Assembly (NCBI GenBank): GCA_002951815.1 | Contig: CP019454.1 | Coordinates: 1,240,001 to 1,304,000 of the forward strand | Length of the DNA stretch: 64,000 bases | Reading direction: 5' to 3' | Origin: Sulfobacillus thermotolerans | Lineage (GTDB): Bacteria; Bacillota; Sulfobacillia; Sulfobacillales; Sulfobacillaceae | In this document: positions 8,435 through 16,602 of the stretch, in pieces | Position numbering within the stretch: the stretch's first letter is position 1 | How the letters are laid out: each line of letters starts with the position of its first letter | The notes under the pieces: model-generated | Told to the model about the DNA's origin: nothing | What the model saw: the letters and a program-made list of their open reading frames with translations, nothing else | Databases searched by the model: none | Program-made: the position numbers and the translations under genes

Positions 8435-8545
8435 TTAGTCATTGAGGTTGTAGTCACGGTATAGGATAGGAGCAATAATGGCAATCGCTCCTATAAAGAA
8501 TATACCAATTACTGCAATAACCAGAAGGTCACCTGTGGTAATCAT
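8435..8545 (-). CDS. 36-residue single-span membrane protein
   Basis: Minus-strand frame from ATG 8545 to TAA 8437-8435. The Shine-Dalgarno AAGGGAGGG is well placed before the ATG and an intrinsic terminator follows the stop. The product has a short polar N-terminus, about 24 consecutive hydrophobic residues rich in isoleucine, then the charged tail LYRDYNLND. No family is recognised. It lies antisense to the over-long upstream extension of the permease frame, arguing that the permease starts later. Ribosome-binding site, hydrophobicity and terminator together make a real small gene likely. Confidence 0.62.
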   Translation of the reverse strand: MITTGDLLVIAVIGIFFIGAIAIIAPILYRDYNLND

Positions 8546-8717
8546 CGCGATCCCTCCCTTACACATGAACATAGAGACTAAGAAAGCCTCTAAAGTTCTA
8601 GTCATATTGTATCACGAAACGATCCAAACGTTTCTATGGATTGTCTGGATAAGACCCCAACATCCGTCTAACGCACCGTGCATAGGCCCGTGGTTTTTAG
8701 CGCATCATACAACCACT

Positions 8718-10163
8718 ATGAACAAAGTGAAAGCGCCGACACGGCACAGCAAACCAACTGAAACGCGCCTTATCAGTAGTCGTTACGGATCGGGGCCAAA
8801 GCCTCCGAGTCCTCGAAATATTGGCGCCAATAGTTTAACATTAATGACAGTAGGCGGCATTATGGGGTCCGGGCTATTTTTGGCTGTGGGCCAGGCCATT
8901 CGTTTGGCAGGACCAGCTATTGTCATTTCAATGCTAATCGGCGTCACCATTATGGCGCTAGAAGTGATGGCTTTATCAGAAATGGCGGTGGCCGACCGTG
9001 AACGAGGTTCTTTTCTAGCATTTGCCCACCATGCTTTAGGTCCTGGGGCGGCTTTTGTCGGAGGATGGATTTTTTGGTTTTCGAGCATCCTCAACATCTC
9101 AGCCGAAGCGACCGCGGGAGCCATCTTTACTCGACTATGGTTCCCTAGCATTCCTGTGTATGTCTTTAGTGTAGGCTATGCCATTATTGTCGTCGGCATT
9201 AATTTTTTGACGGTCCGCGGCTTTAGTACAGTGGAGTCGTGGATGTCCGGCACGAAAATTACGGCGACGGTGGTCTTCATTTTACTTGCGGCGGCGGCGC
9301 TTGCAGGATTATTGCCTGTACATACCGCTGCAGGCGTTCACGGCTGGTATCAGAAACCCAGCTTTTTTCCGCATGGCGTGATTGGTGTTTTCGCGGCTAT
9401 GGTCTTGGTGTTGTTTTCGATGTCCGGCACGGGTGTTTTAGGGCTCGCGGCCCCCAATGTGAAAGATGCCGACCACACGATTGCGAAAAGCATTCGGAAT
9501 ACTATTATAGCGATTTATGTGTTGTATGTTGGAGCGGCTCTAGGCTTGACGGGGCTGTTGCTGTGGTCCACTGTTCCCACCGCACAAAGCCCTTTTACCG
9601 CGGCGCTCCGTACGTTGCCATGGGGATGGTTGGTCAATTTCTTCAACTTGGTGATTCTGTTAGCCGTCTTGAGTGCCATGAACGCAGGACTGTTTGCCAC
9701 CGACCGGGTTTTGGCCACTTTAGGGCGCATTCATGCCGCTCCGCATATCGTCAGTCGGGAATCCCATGGCATTCCGCGTATGGCGAACTTAGTGACGGGG
9801 ATTTTGTTTATCATTATTAGCGGCCTTGCCTATTTTTTGCCAAAAACGGCGTATCTGTATCTTGTTACGGCCACCGGATTTCAAGCGCTATTTATCTGGG
9901 GGCTCATCATTGTCACGCAAATCGTCTATCACAAGGTTCTTTTAAAAGAAGGGAAAGAACTTCCGTTCCGGATGAAAGGGTATCCTTATACCTCGATTTT
10001 AGCGGTGGCTTTGATTGTCGGCGTGATTGCGACCGCACCGCTTGCTCCGCATGAAATGACCGCATTAGAAATCAGTGTGGGCGCCTCAGTCATCTTTTTC
10101 TTGGCCTATCTTCCGGTACGTGCTAGGCGTTTGCACAGTTCTCAACGTTCTCAGGGAAAATGA
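8718..10163 (+). CDS. APC-superfamily amino acid permease
   Basis: About 481 residues with twelve predicted membrane helices. It begins with the APC signature NSLTLMTVGGIMGSGLF and includes GLFATDRVLATLGR and HGIPRMANL, features shared with basic or neutral amino-acid permeases of the AnsP/GabP/YbgF type. It imports amino acids by proton symport; substrate not resolvable. The frame extends upstream to 8478, but that part is antisense to a small gene and not hydrophobic, so ATG 8718 is preferred; its ribosome-binding site is poor. It lies upstream of alanine dehydrogenase, which may hint at alanine as a substrate. Confidence 0.82.
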   Translation: MNKVKAPTRHSKPTETRLISSRYGSGPKPPSPRNIGANSLTLMTVGGIMGSGLFLAVGQAIRLAGPAIVISMLIGVTIMALEVMALSEMAVADRERGSFLAFAHHALGPGAAFVGGWIFWFSSILNISAEATAGAIFTRLWFPSIPVYVFSVGYAIIVVGINFLTVRGFSTVESWMSGTKITATVVFILLAAAALAGLLPVHTAAGVHGWYQKPSFFPHGVIGVFAAMVLVLFSMSGTGVLGLAAPNVKDADHTIAKSIRNTIIAIYVLYVGAALGLTGLLLWSTVPTAQSPFTAALRTLPWGWLVNFFNLVILLAVLSAMNAGLFATDRVLATLGRIHAAPHIVSRESHGIPRMANLVTGILFIIISGLAYFLPKTAYLYLVTATGFQALFIWGLIIVTQIVYHKVLLKEGKELPFRMKGYPYTSILAVALIVGVIATAPLAPHEMTALEISVGASVIFFLAYLPVRARRLHSSQRSQGK

Positions 10164-10261
10164 GTTTACGTGAAATTGTGGTGTGTTAGAATGAGTCGTG
10201 ATGCGGGCTTGGGAGCTCCTCACAATATTATGAGACGCTATCGGGAAGAAGGGGCAATTCA

Positions 10262-11380
10262 GTGCGAATCGGCTTGCCAACAGAAATTAAAATCGATGAA
10301 AATCGGGTGGCGTTAACCCCAGCAGGGGTTATGGCCCTCACACGGGATGGGCACCAAGTTTTGGTGCAAGAAGGCGCCGGTATTGGCAGCGGATTTCTTG
10401 ATGATCAGTACCGCAGTGCCGGAGCGACGTTAGTCCGTGATGCGGCCTCCGTATGGAACGAGGCGGACATGGTCGTGAAAGTCAAAGAGCCGTTACCAGA
10501 CGAGTATCAGTATTTTCGTCGAGACTTGGTTCTCTTTACATACTTGCATTTGGCACCAGAACCAGGTCTCACTCATGCCTTGGTGGAATCGGGAATCACC
10601 GCGATTGCCTATGAAACGGTGCAAGCACCCGACGGCTCGTTACCATTGTTAACGCCGATGAGTGAAGTGGCCGGCCGAATGGCCACGCAAATCGGTGCTC
10701 ATTTTTTGGAAAAGGCGCAAGGCGGCCGTGGAATTTTGTTAGGTGGGGTGCCTGGGGTCTTGCCCGGAAAGGTCCTCGTTATCGGAGGAGGCATCGTTGG
10801 CACGAACGCGGCCCGCATTGCGCTGGGCTTAGGGGCTGATGTCACGATCGTGGACATCAATGCCGATCGCCTAAGGCAGTTGGACGACATGTTTCATGGT
10901 CACGTGCGGACACTAATGTCCAACGAGTACAATATTGCCGATGCGGTGAAAACTGCGGATTTGCTTGTGGGAGCGGTATTAATTCCCGGTGCGCGGGCAC
11001 CGCATTTGGTCAGTGAAGCGATGGTTCAAACCATGCAGACAGGATCTGTGATTGTGGATGTTGCCATTGATCAAGGAGGGTCGATTGCGACGATTGATCA
11101 TGTGACCACACACACGAATCCAACGTACGTGAAATATGGGGTGGTCCATTATGCCGTAGCTAACATGCCAGGAGCTGTGGCTCGCACGTCGACGCTGGCG
11201 CTTACCAATGTGACTTTGCGCTATGCGCGCCAGCTGGCACAGCATGGGGCAGTTCGGGCCATGCAGTTAGATCCGGCTTTAGCGAAGGGCTTAAATGTGT
11301 ATCAGGGTCAGGTCACTTTTCAAGCCGTAGCAGAATCGCATAATCTTCCATACGTACCGGTTCAAGAAGTGATCGGCTAA
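10262..11380 (+). CDS. ald: alanine dehydrogenase
   Basis: Interconverts L-alanine and pyruvate plus ammonia with NAD. 372 residues, normal length. N-terminal [20 protein letters not shown], the substrate-binding KVKEP motif with the catalytic lysine, [17 protein letters not shown], and the dinucleotide-binding [10 protein letters not shown] are all present, as is the PGAVARTST stretch. Start is GTG 10262. In sporeformers this enzyme supports growth on alanine and normal sporulation. An intrinsic terminator follows the gene. Confidence 0.95.
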   Translation: MRIGLPTEIKIDENRVALTPAGVMALTRDGHQVLVQEGAGIGSGFLDDQYRSAGATLVRDAASVWNEADMVVKVKEPLPDEYQYFRRDLVLFTYLHLAPEPGLTHALVESGITAIAYETVQAPDGSLPLLTPMSEVAGRMATQIGAHFLEKAQGGRGILLGGVPGVLPGKVLVIGGGIVGTNAARIALGLGADVTIVDINADRLRQLDDMFHGHVRTLMSNEYNIADAVKTADLLVGAVLIPGARAPHLVSEAMVQTMQTGSVIVDVAIDQGGSIATIDHVTTHTNPTYVKYGVVHYAVANMPGAVARTSTLALTNVTLRYARQLAQHGAVRAMQLDPALAKGLNVYQGQVTFQAVAESHNLPYVPVQEVIG

Positions 11381-11406
11381 GCGTTCGACGCGAAAACTGG
11401 ATACAA

Positions 11407-11444
11407 GCTCCTCGAATTTTGTTCGGGGGGCCTTTTAATTTTTT
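11407..11444 (+). terminator. intrinsic terminator after ald
   Basis: GCTCCTCGAA (11407-11416) pairs with TTCGGGGGGC (11422-11431) with two wobble pairs, followed by CTTTTAATTTTTT. Confidence 0.65.
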
Positions 11445-11548
11445 ACGAAGGCAACACAAAAAGCAGGACATTGGCAGCTATACGTCGAATTTGTTGAAAT
11501 ATCAATATAACGGACGAATATATCAGTAGAAATGGACGGGACGACATC

Positions 11549-12433
11549 ATGAATACGATGGATCAGTGGGTCGATGAGTTTCGCTATTATCTGAGATTCG
11601 AACGCAATTTATCTGTGAACACAATTGATTCCTATGGACGAGATCTTCAGGATTATATGCAGTTTTTGGATAATTATCCCGAAGCCGGTACTGAGGCGGC
11701 AGTGGTGGCCTATATGGAATACTTGCAGAACACGAAGAAGTCGGAAGCGACGCAAGCTCGCCGATTAGCCGCTATCAAGGCGTTTTACCGCTTTTTGATA
11801 CGTGAACAACATATTACCAACGATCCTACGGAGTTGTTAGTCGCCCCTAAAATGCCTCGGAAGCTGCCGGGCGTGCTGAGTGTCGACCAAGTGACGCGTT
11901 TAATTGAAGCGCCGGATGTGTCTAAGGAAACCGGTATTCGCGACCGGGCTATGCTCGAAATGCTCTACGCTACGGGATTGAGAGTGAGTGAATTGTGTCA
12001 TTTGACGGTCGATGATTGGTGGGCGGATCCGGGGCGCATTCGGTGTTTGGGAAAGGGATCCAAAGAACGGTTTGTCCCGCTTGGACGCATGGCGATGGTT
12101 TGGTTGTTACGCTATCTCGATGTCTCCCGGCCTATATTGGTGAAGGATTCCTCGGTCAAAACATTATTTTTAAGTCGCCAAGGGAAAGGTTTAACCCGTC
12201 AAGGGTTTTGGAAAGTACTTAAAAAATACGCGGCCGGGCTCGGAGTGACTCAGACGATTACCCCTCACACCTTGCGTCATTCTTTTGCGACGCACCTTTT
12301 GGAAAATGGAGCGGATTTGCGCGCAGTACAAGAAATGCTGGGCCACCAAGATATTTCAACCACCCAGATTTATACCCATGTGAGTCAAAATCGACTACGT
12401 CCGGTCTATGACAAAACCCATCCGCGCGCTTGA
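11549..12433 (+). CDS. xerD: site-specific tyrosine recombinase XerD
   Basis: Resolves chromosome dimers at dif together with XerC. 294 residues: N-terminal SAM-like core-binding domain (about 1-90), then the catalytic domain with Arg in TGLRVSE, Lys in GKGSKER, HTLRHSFA, GHQDIS and the nucleophile tyrosine in TQIYTHV, so the active site is complete. Start ATG 11549. It heads the dacF-spoIIA-spoVA cluster, as in other endospore formers, which supports XerD over XerC or an integrase. Confidence 0.9.
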   Translation: MNTMDQWVDEFRYYLRFERNLSVNTIDSYGRDLQDYMQFLDNYPEAGTEAAVVAYMEYLQNTKKSEATQARRLAAIKAFYRFLIREQHITNDPTELLVAPKMPRKLPGVLSVDQVTRLIEAPDVSKETGIRDRAMLEMLYATGLRVSELCHLTVDDWWADPGRIRCLGKGSKERFVPLGRMAMVWLLRYLDVSRPILVKDSSVKTLFLSRQGKGLTRQGFWKVLKKYAAGLGVTQTITPHTLRHSFATHLLENGADLRAVQEMLGHQDISTTQIYTHVSQNRLRPVYDKTHPRA

Positions 12434-12528
12434 TTGTCTGTTCTTCCGCCGTAGGGCGGATGACGCATGAATTGCGTCAAGTTTGCCCCATACTACTCCC
12501 AAGCATAGCACTAGGGAGGCATAGGGCA

Positions 12529-13701
12529 ATGGATTTTCGAAAAACGTGGCAACACTTGTTTCGTGCGAGTCAACTGGCCTTGTTTTTGGCGCTGATCTCT
12601 TCACCGATCGTCGGAGCACAAAGTCCTCCGGGACCACCTCCGATAAATGCCAAGGCCGCCGAGCTCGTCGATGCGAATTCGGGTCAAGTTCTTTATACGA
12701 AAAACGCTCAACAAGAATTACCGATGGCGAGCGTCACGAAATTAATGACGTTGTATATCGCCGTCAGGGCTATCGAACGGCACCAAATTCGTTTGCATGA
12801 TATGGTTCCCGCTGATGAAGAGGCGTACCGCATTGGCGGTTCTCAGATTTGGTTGGAGCCAGGCGAACGCTTGAGTGTGGACCAGATGCTGAAAGCGGTG
12901 GCCGTAGGGTCGGCGAATGACGCTGCTTATGCCTTAGGGACTTATATTAGCGGGTCTGAAGCAGGATTTGTGCAACAAATGAATGAAACCGCCAAGGCGC
13001 TCGGAATGACCCATACTCACTTTTCCAATCCCCATGGCCTTCCGCAATCTAATCACTACAGCTCAGCTCATGATTTAGCCATTCTGGGAGAGAAGGCGGT
13101 CAAACTGCCACTCCTTTTGAAATACACCTCATTGTGGGAAGACCGTAGCATTCGGAATGGAAAAGGTGGAACCTTATGGCTCGTCAATCATAATCGCTTA
13201 CTGCGTACGTATCCTGGGGCTGATGGCCTAAAAACTGGATTCACCCGGGAAGCGGGCTATTGCATGGTCGCAACCGCTAAAAAGGGAGAGACTCGCATGG
13301 TGGTGGCTATTTTAGGGGCTCCCACGGGTAAGATTCGGGCACAAGATGCTGCGAGCTTGTTGACATGGGGATTCCAAAACTTCCGGACGGTGTCTATTGC
13401 ACCTGCTCATAAAATTATGGGGTATGTTGACGTTCGCCGGGGCGTGGAGCCTCGCGTCGCCGCATGGGTTGTCGATCCTGTGTTGTTAACACTGCCAGCT
13501 TCATCGGGACATATTTCACAGGCCCTCACGCTACCGCAAGAGGTCCAAGCCCCAGTGCGCGTGGGGCAAGCTTTAGGGCATTTAGAGATTAAAAGTGGCC
13601 GACATGTGATAAGGAGCGTCTCGATTGTGGCCGCTAAGCAGGTGGCACGCACGACCATTGGTGCCTTGACCTGGAAGTATTTGTGGAAACTGTTCACTTA
13701 A
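12529..13701 (+). CDS. dacF: D-alanyl-D-alanine carboxypeptidase (PBP, S11 family)
   Basis: Removes terminal D-alanine from peptidoglycan stem peptides outside the membrane. About 390 residues. A signal peptide is visible (basic start, LALFLALISSPIVGA), followed by the three active-site motifs: SVTK (SxxK), SAN (SxN) and KTG. A C-terminal PBP5-type domain and a terminal amphipathic anchor follow. Start ATG 12529 lies nine bases after AGGGAGG; the longer upstream frame overlaps xerD and is not used. Position directly upstream of spoIIA points to dacF, forespore-expressed in relatives. Confidence 0.88.
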   Translation: MDFRKTWQHLFRASQLALFLALISSPIVGAQSPPGPPPINAKAAELVDANSGQVLYTKNAQQELPMASVTKLMTLYIAVRAIERHQIRLHDMVPADEEAYRIGGSQIWLEPGERLSVDQMLKAVAVGSANDAAYALGTYISGSEAGFVQQMNETAKALGMTHTHFSNPHGLPQSNHYSSAHDLAILGEKAVKLPLLLKYTSLWEDRSIRNGKGGTLWLVNHNRLLRTYPGADGLKTGFTREAGYCMVATAKKGETRMVVAILGAPTGKIRAQDAASLLTWGFQNFRTVSIAPAHKIMGYVDVRRGVEPRVAAWVVDPVLLTLPASSGHISQALTLPQEVQAPVRVGQALGHLEIKSGRHVIRSVSIVAAKQVARTTIGALTWKYLWKLFT

Positions 13702-13719
13702 AACATATTGGAGGATAAG

Positions 13720-14385
13720 ATGGATCCCATAGGTCGCCTACAAGCAGTACAACGCCAATTGGAGAATATGTTAGTGCGCTTGCGAAGCCAATTGTCGGTC
13801 AAAGAAACAGACTCGGTTGGCGCATTGAGCGCTTATGACAATCACCCTGCCGACTTGGCTACGGATACAGCTGCCCGCGAACTCGATGTGGGCATTGAGC
13901 GGGGGCTGGCCGAACAACAAGCCGAAGTGACTCGCGCCATAGAAAAAGTTGCCGAAGGTAGTTACGGTATCTGCGATCGGTGTCAACAGGCAATTGAACC
14001 CGAACGTTTAAAGGCGAAGCCGGAGGCGATATATTGCATCACGTGTCAAAAAGTTATCGAGCCTCCCTACATACCGCTCGACCATCCGGTGGTGCCTATG
14101 CCCTTTGGGGACCGCGATGACATTCATCATGGGGATGTGGCCACAGATGGGGAGGATATTTGGCAAAGCATTGCGCAATGGGGGACATCGAATAGTCCGC
14201 AAGATACGCCTCCCGCTGTAGACTATCATGAAACCTACGTAGGTTTCGATGAACCGGTAGGATTTGTCGAACAAGTCGAATCCATTGTCGATGAGAATGG
14301 CGAGCCGTTGCTAGATGCTCTTCGCGTCAAAATGAAGCGGCAAGCGCGCAGTACGGAAGAAGAAAGTAGCGAATATCCTTCATAA
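13720..14385 (+). CDS. DksA/TraR-type C4 zinc finger protein (YteA-like)
   Basis: 221 residues. The first about 110 residues form a coiled-coil-like helical region ending in a C4 zinc finger, CDRC followed 20 residues later by CITC, as in the DksA/TraR superfamily. The C-terminal half is acidic and contains GFDEPVGFVE. This matches the YteA family of sporulation-associated proteins rather than true DksA. ATG 13720 follows GGAGG at 13710-13714. Its place between dacF and spoIIAA is not the Bacillus arrangement and suggests a sporulation role; DNA or RNA polymerase binding is inference. Confidence 0.72.
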   Translation: MDPIGRLQAVQRQLENMLVRLRSQLSVKETDSVGALSAYDNHPADLATDTAARELDVGIERGLAEQQAEVTRAIEKVAEGSYGICDRCQQAIEPERLKAKPEAIYCITCQKVIEPPYIPLDHPVVPMPFGDRDDIHHGDVATDGEDIWQSIAQWGTSNSPQDTPPAVDYHETYVGFDEPVGFVEQVESIVDENGEPLLDALRVKMKRQARSTEEESSEYPS

Positions 14386-14410
14386 GGCGGCCAAAAGCCG
14401 CCTTATTTCG
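14384..14410 (+). terminator. hairpin after zinc-finger gene
   Basis: AAGGCGGC (14384-14391) and GCCGCCTT (14397-14404) form a perfect eight-base-pair stem with a CAAAA loop, followed by a weak ATTTCG tract. It separates the zinc-finger gene from spoIIAA. Confidence 0.6.
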
Positions 14411-14468
14411 CGCTATCTGCCGTGTATGATAGTAACAGGAAAAATTTGGCTGACAATGGAGGCCTTCT

Positions 14469-14801
14469 ATGACTATTGTACACACGGTTCAAGGACGCCG
14501 CATTTTAGTGGCGGTCAACGGTGATTTAGACTTGACGAGTGCGGCGCCTCTGCGAGATGCTCTGGATGAATTACTCGAAAGATACCGGGATAAGGCGCTG
14601 GTTTTAGATCTTTCGGACGTGGAGTTTATCGACTCATCGGGACTCGGTGTGATTCTCGGGCGCTTTCGGAAAATGGGTGATCGGCCATTTTCATTAGTTG
14701 GAGTCAGACCGTCGGTCAAAGCGGTATTAGAACTCGCCGGCATCACCGACCTTTTGCCAGTGACGGATGCCACACGATCTGTTGTCAAAGACCAACGATA
14801 G
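14469..14801 (+). CDS. spoIIAA: anti-sigma F factor antagonist SpoIIAA
   Basis: STAS-domain protein of 110 residues that binds SpoIIAB and frees sigma F in the forespore. The phosphorylated serine lies in IDSSGLGVILGR, the exact signature of the family. Start ATG 14469 follows a GGAGG at good distance. It is the first gene of spoIIAA-spoIIAB-sigF and is preceded by a hairpin that insulates it from upstream genes. The order and size match the B. subtilis operon. Confidence 0.95.
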   Translation: MTIVHTVQGRRILVAVNGDLDLTSAAPLRDALDELLERYRDKALVLDLSDVEFIDSSGLGVILGRFRKMGDRPFSLVGVRPSVKAVLELAGITDLLPVTDATRSVVKDQR

Positions 14802-14841
14802 GGACTGTGAATGGGCGCGAACTATGAGGAGGAGTAAATTG

Positions 14842-15285
14842 GTGACGAACATCATACACTTGCGATTTCTTTCCGTTCCGGAGAATGTGGGACTGGCTCG
14901 CGTTGCCATTGCCGCGCTCGCAGGACAAGCTGCCTTTTCGTTAAACGACATTGACGAAATCAAAGTGGCGGTATCTGAAGCGGTCTCAAATGCCATAATT
15001 CATGGATATCAAGGCCGGACTGATGGATGGGTTGAACTCTCGGGTACACTAGATGCTCAGCAAATTACTATTGTGGTCGAGGACTTTGGGGTCGGTATCC
15101 ATGATGTGGACCAGGCGCGGCAAGCGTCTTATTCTACTGATCCTGAGCGCATGGGCCTTGGGTTTGTTTTCATGGAATCGTTTATGCACGGACTAACCGT
15201 GCAGTCTACGGTGGGCCAGGGCACCCGCGTGGAGATGCAGAGATTTGTGACCATTCAAGGGGAGTTATCCCGCGATGCCCAGTGA
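14842..15285 (+). CDS. spoIIAB: anti-sigma F factor / serine kinase SpoIIAB
   Basis: Binds and inhibits sigma F and phosphorylates SpoIIAA. 147 residues. GHKL-ATPase motifs: VSEAVSNAIIHGY (N box), VEDFGVGI (G1) and MGLGFVFMESF (G2). GTG 14842 is chosen seven bases after AGGAGGAG (14827-14834) because the resulting N-terminus (TNIIHLRF) aligns with known homologues; the frame itself opens earlier at ATG 14824. It overlaps sigF by 11 bases. Confidence 0.94.
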   Translation: MTNIIHLRFLSVPENVGLARVAIAALAGQAAFSLNDIDEIKVAVSEAVSNAIIHGYQGRTDGWVELSGTLDAQQITIVVEDFGVGIHDVDQARQASYSTDPERMGLGFVFMESFMHGLTVQSTVGQGTRVEMQRFVTIQGELSRDAQ

Positions 15286-16054
15286 AGGGCATTGGCCAGG
15301 TCCCCAGGACGATACCCAATTATATCGTTTAGCCCAAGCCGGAGATCCCAACGCCCGACGGGATCTGGTAGAGAGACATTGGAACCTGATTTGGCATATA
15401 GTACACCGGTTCCAAGGACGGGGATATGATCCCGAAGACCTGTTTCAAGTGGGGGCTATTGGTTTATTGAAAGCCATTGATCGGTTTGACGTCGACCGCG
15501 GTCTAAAATTTTCTACGTATGCTGTCCCTCTTATCATGGGGGAAATTCGTCGTCATATGCGCGATGACCAGCCCATTCGGGTGGCCCGTTCCCTGCGCGA
15601 ATTAGGAATGCGAGTGGAGCAAGTTCGTGGCTTATTGTCTCAACAATTAGGACGTGATCCTACTCCGGCCGAAGTCGCGCAAAAGATGGATATTGACCCG
15701 TCCGATATTGCTGAAGCGATGGAGGCGGTTCGTCCGCCAGCCTCCCTGAATCAAACCATCGAGTCATCAACCGGATCGGAAAAGCATTTGGGCGATGTCA
15801 TCACGGATAGTTTGGGAGAAAACGAGTGGTTGGAACAGATGGCGTTAGGACAAGCTTTTAGTGCATTGGACGAACGTGAGCGCTTTATCTTACGAGCGCG
15901 CTTTGTGGAAGGCCGCACTCAGACGGAAGTGGCCCGGCAGTTGAAGGTTTCACAGGTGCAAGTGTCACGACTAGAACGACGCGCATTGGACCGGATGAAA
16001 GCCGCATTGACAGATCATGAAGGCAGCAGCGGAACAAATCCCATACGAGAATAA
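15275..16054 (+). CDS. sigF: RNA polymerase sigma factor SigF
   Basis: First forespore-specific sigma factor. 259 residues with region 2 (EDLFQVGAIGLLKAIDRFD, then FSTYAVPLIMGEIRRHMRDD), region 3 (AEVAQKMDIDPSDIAEAM) and region 4 (LDERERFILRARF and the helix-turn-helix TQTEVARQLKVSQVQVSRLE). ATG 15275 overlaps the spoIIAB stop by 11 bases, indicating coupling. Operon context makes SigF preferable to SigG or SigB. Confidence 0.95.
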   Translation: MPSEGHWPGPQDDTQLYRLAQAGDPNARRDLVERHWNLIWHIVHRFQGRGYDPEDLFQVGAIGLLKAIDRFDVDRGLKFSTYAVPLIMGEIRRHMRDDQPIRVARSLRELGMRVEQVRGLLSQQLGRDPTPAEVAQKMDIDPSDIAEAMEAVRPPASLNQTIESSTGSEKHLGDVITDSLGENEWLEQMALGQAFSALDERERFILRARFVEGRTQTEVARQLKVSQVQVSRLERRALDRMKAALTDHEGSSGTNPIRE

Positions 16055-16079
16055 GGTCAATAGCCATTAGCCCATACTA
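16049..16079 (+). promoter_or_regulatory. candidate sigma-G promoter for spoVA
   Basis: GAATA (16049-16053) fits the forespore -35 consensus GHATR and CATACTA (16073-16079) fits the sigma-G -10 consensus CATNHTA. The spacer is 19 bases, one or two longer than usual. Transcription would begin near 16086, inside or just after the first arm of the sigF terminator. Confidence 0.4.
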
Positions 16080-16114
16080 CTCCTGGACCTCCATGGTCGC
16101 CAGGAGTATTTTTT
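16078..16114 (+). terminator. intrinsic terminator of the spoIIA operon
   Basis: TACTCCTGG (16078-16086) and CCAGGAGTA (16100-16108) form a perfect nine-base-pair stem followed by TTTTTT. It ends only about seven bases before the spoVAC ribosome-binding site. Confidence 0.9.
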
Positions 16115-16134
16115 GTCACAGTGAGGAGGAGCGT

Positions 16135-16602
16135 ATGGCTACGAAATCGCAACACCAGACTGATGAAATGCAAGAGTATCAGAAGATGGCGCAAGAAATG
16201 CGTCCTAAAAAACCGTTACTGAAAAATGTTTTGCTAGCCTTCTTTATTGGCGGATTTATTAGTGAGGTAGGGCAAGGCGTTCAATGGTTTTTCATGCAGC
16301 ATGGAATGTCAGCGAAGGAAGCGACGTCACCAGTTACCGTCGTCATGATCGGATTGGGGGCCCTGTTAACGGGTTTGGGATGGTACGACCGTGTGGTGAA
16401 GTATGGCGGGATGGGGGGATCATTGCCGGTCACGGGCTTTGCTAACGCGATGGTCGCACCAGCCATGGAATTTCGTACGGAAGGGTTGGTTTTAGGAGTC
16501 GGAGCGAAATTGTTTACAGTGGCAGGGCCAGTGTTGGCCTATGGATTAGCTGCCGCGTTTGTCGTGGGCTTGATACGGTGGCTTGTGACGGGGGTGGCAT
16601 AG
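16135..16602 (+). CDS. spoVAC: stage V sporulation protein AC
   Basis: Inner forespore-membrane protein of 155 residues with about four membrane helices, part of the SpoVA channel that moves dipicolinic acid into the spore and out during germination. Recognised by LLAFFIGGFISEVGQ and the MGGSLPVTGFANAMV motif. ATG 16135 follows GAGGAGGAG. First gene of a spoVA operon that lacks spoVAA and spoVAB in front of it. Confidence 0.92.
   Translation: MATKSQHQTDEMQEYQKMAQEMRPKKPLLKNVLLAFFIGGFISEVGQGVQWFFMQHGMSAKEATSPVTVVMIGLGALLTGLGWYDRVVKYGGMGGSLPVTGFANAMVAPAMEFRTEGLVLGVGAKLFTVAGPVLAYGLAAAFVVGLIRWLVTGVA

Noticed and set aside
9239-9820. 193-residue open frame inside the amino-acid permease
   Set aside because: Wholly inside the permease in another frame; the permease frame has clear membrane helices and APC motifs.
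12449-12479. Two small hairpins between xerD and dacF (CCGCC/GGCGG and TGACGC/GCGTCA)
   Set aside because: No T tract and short stems; not convincing as a terminator.
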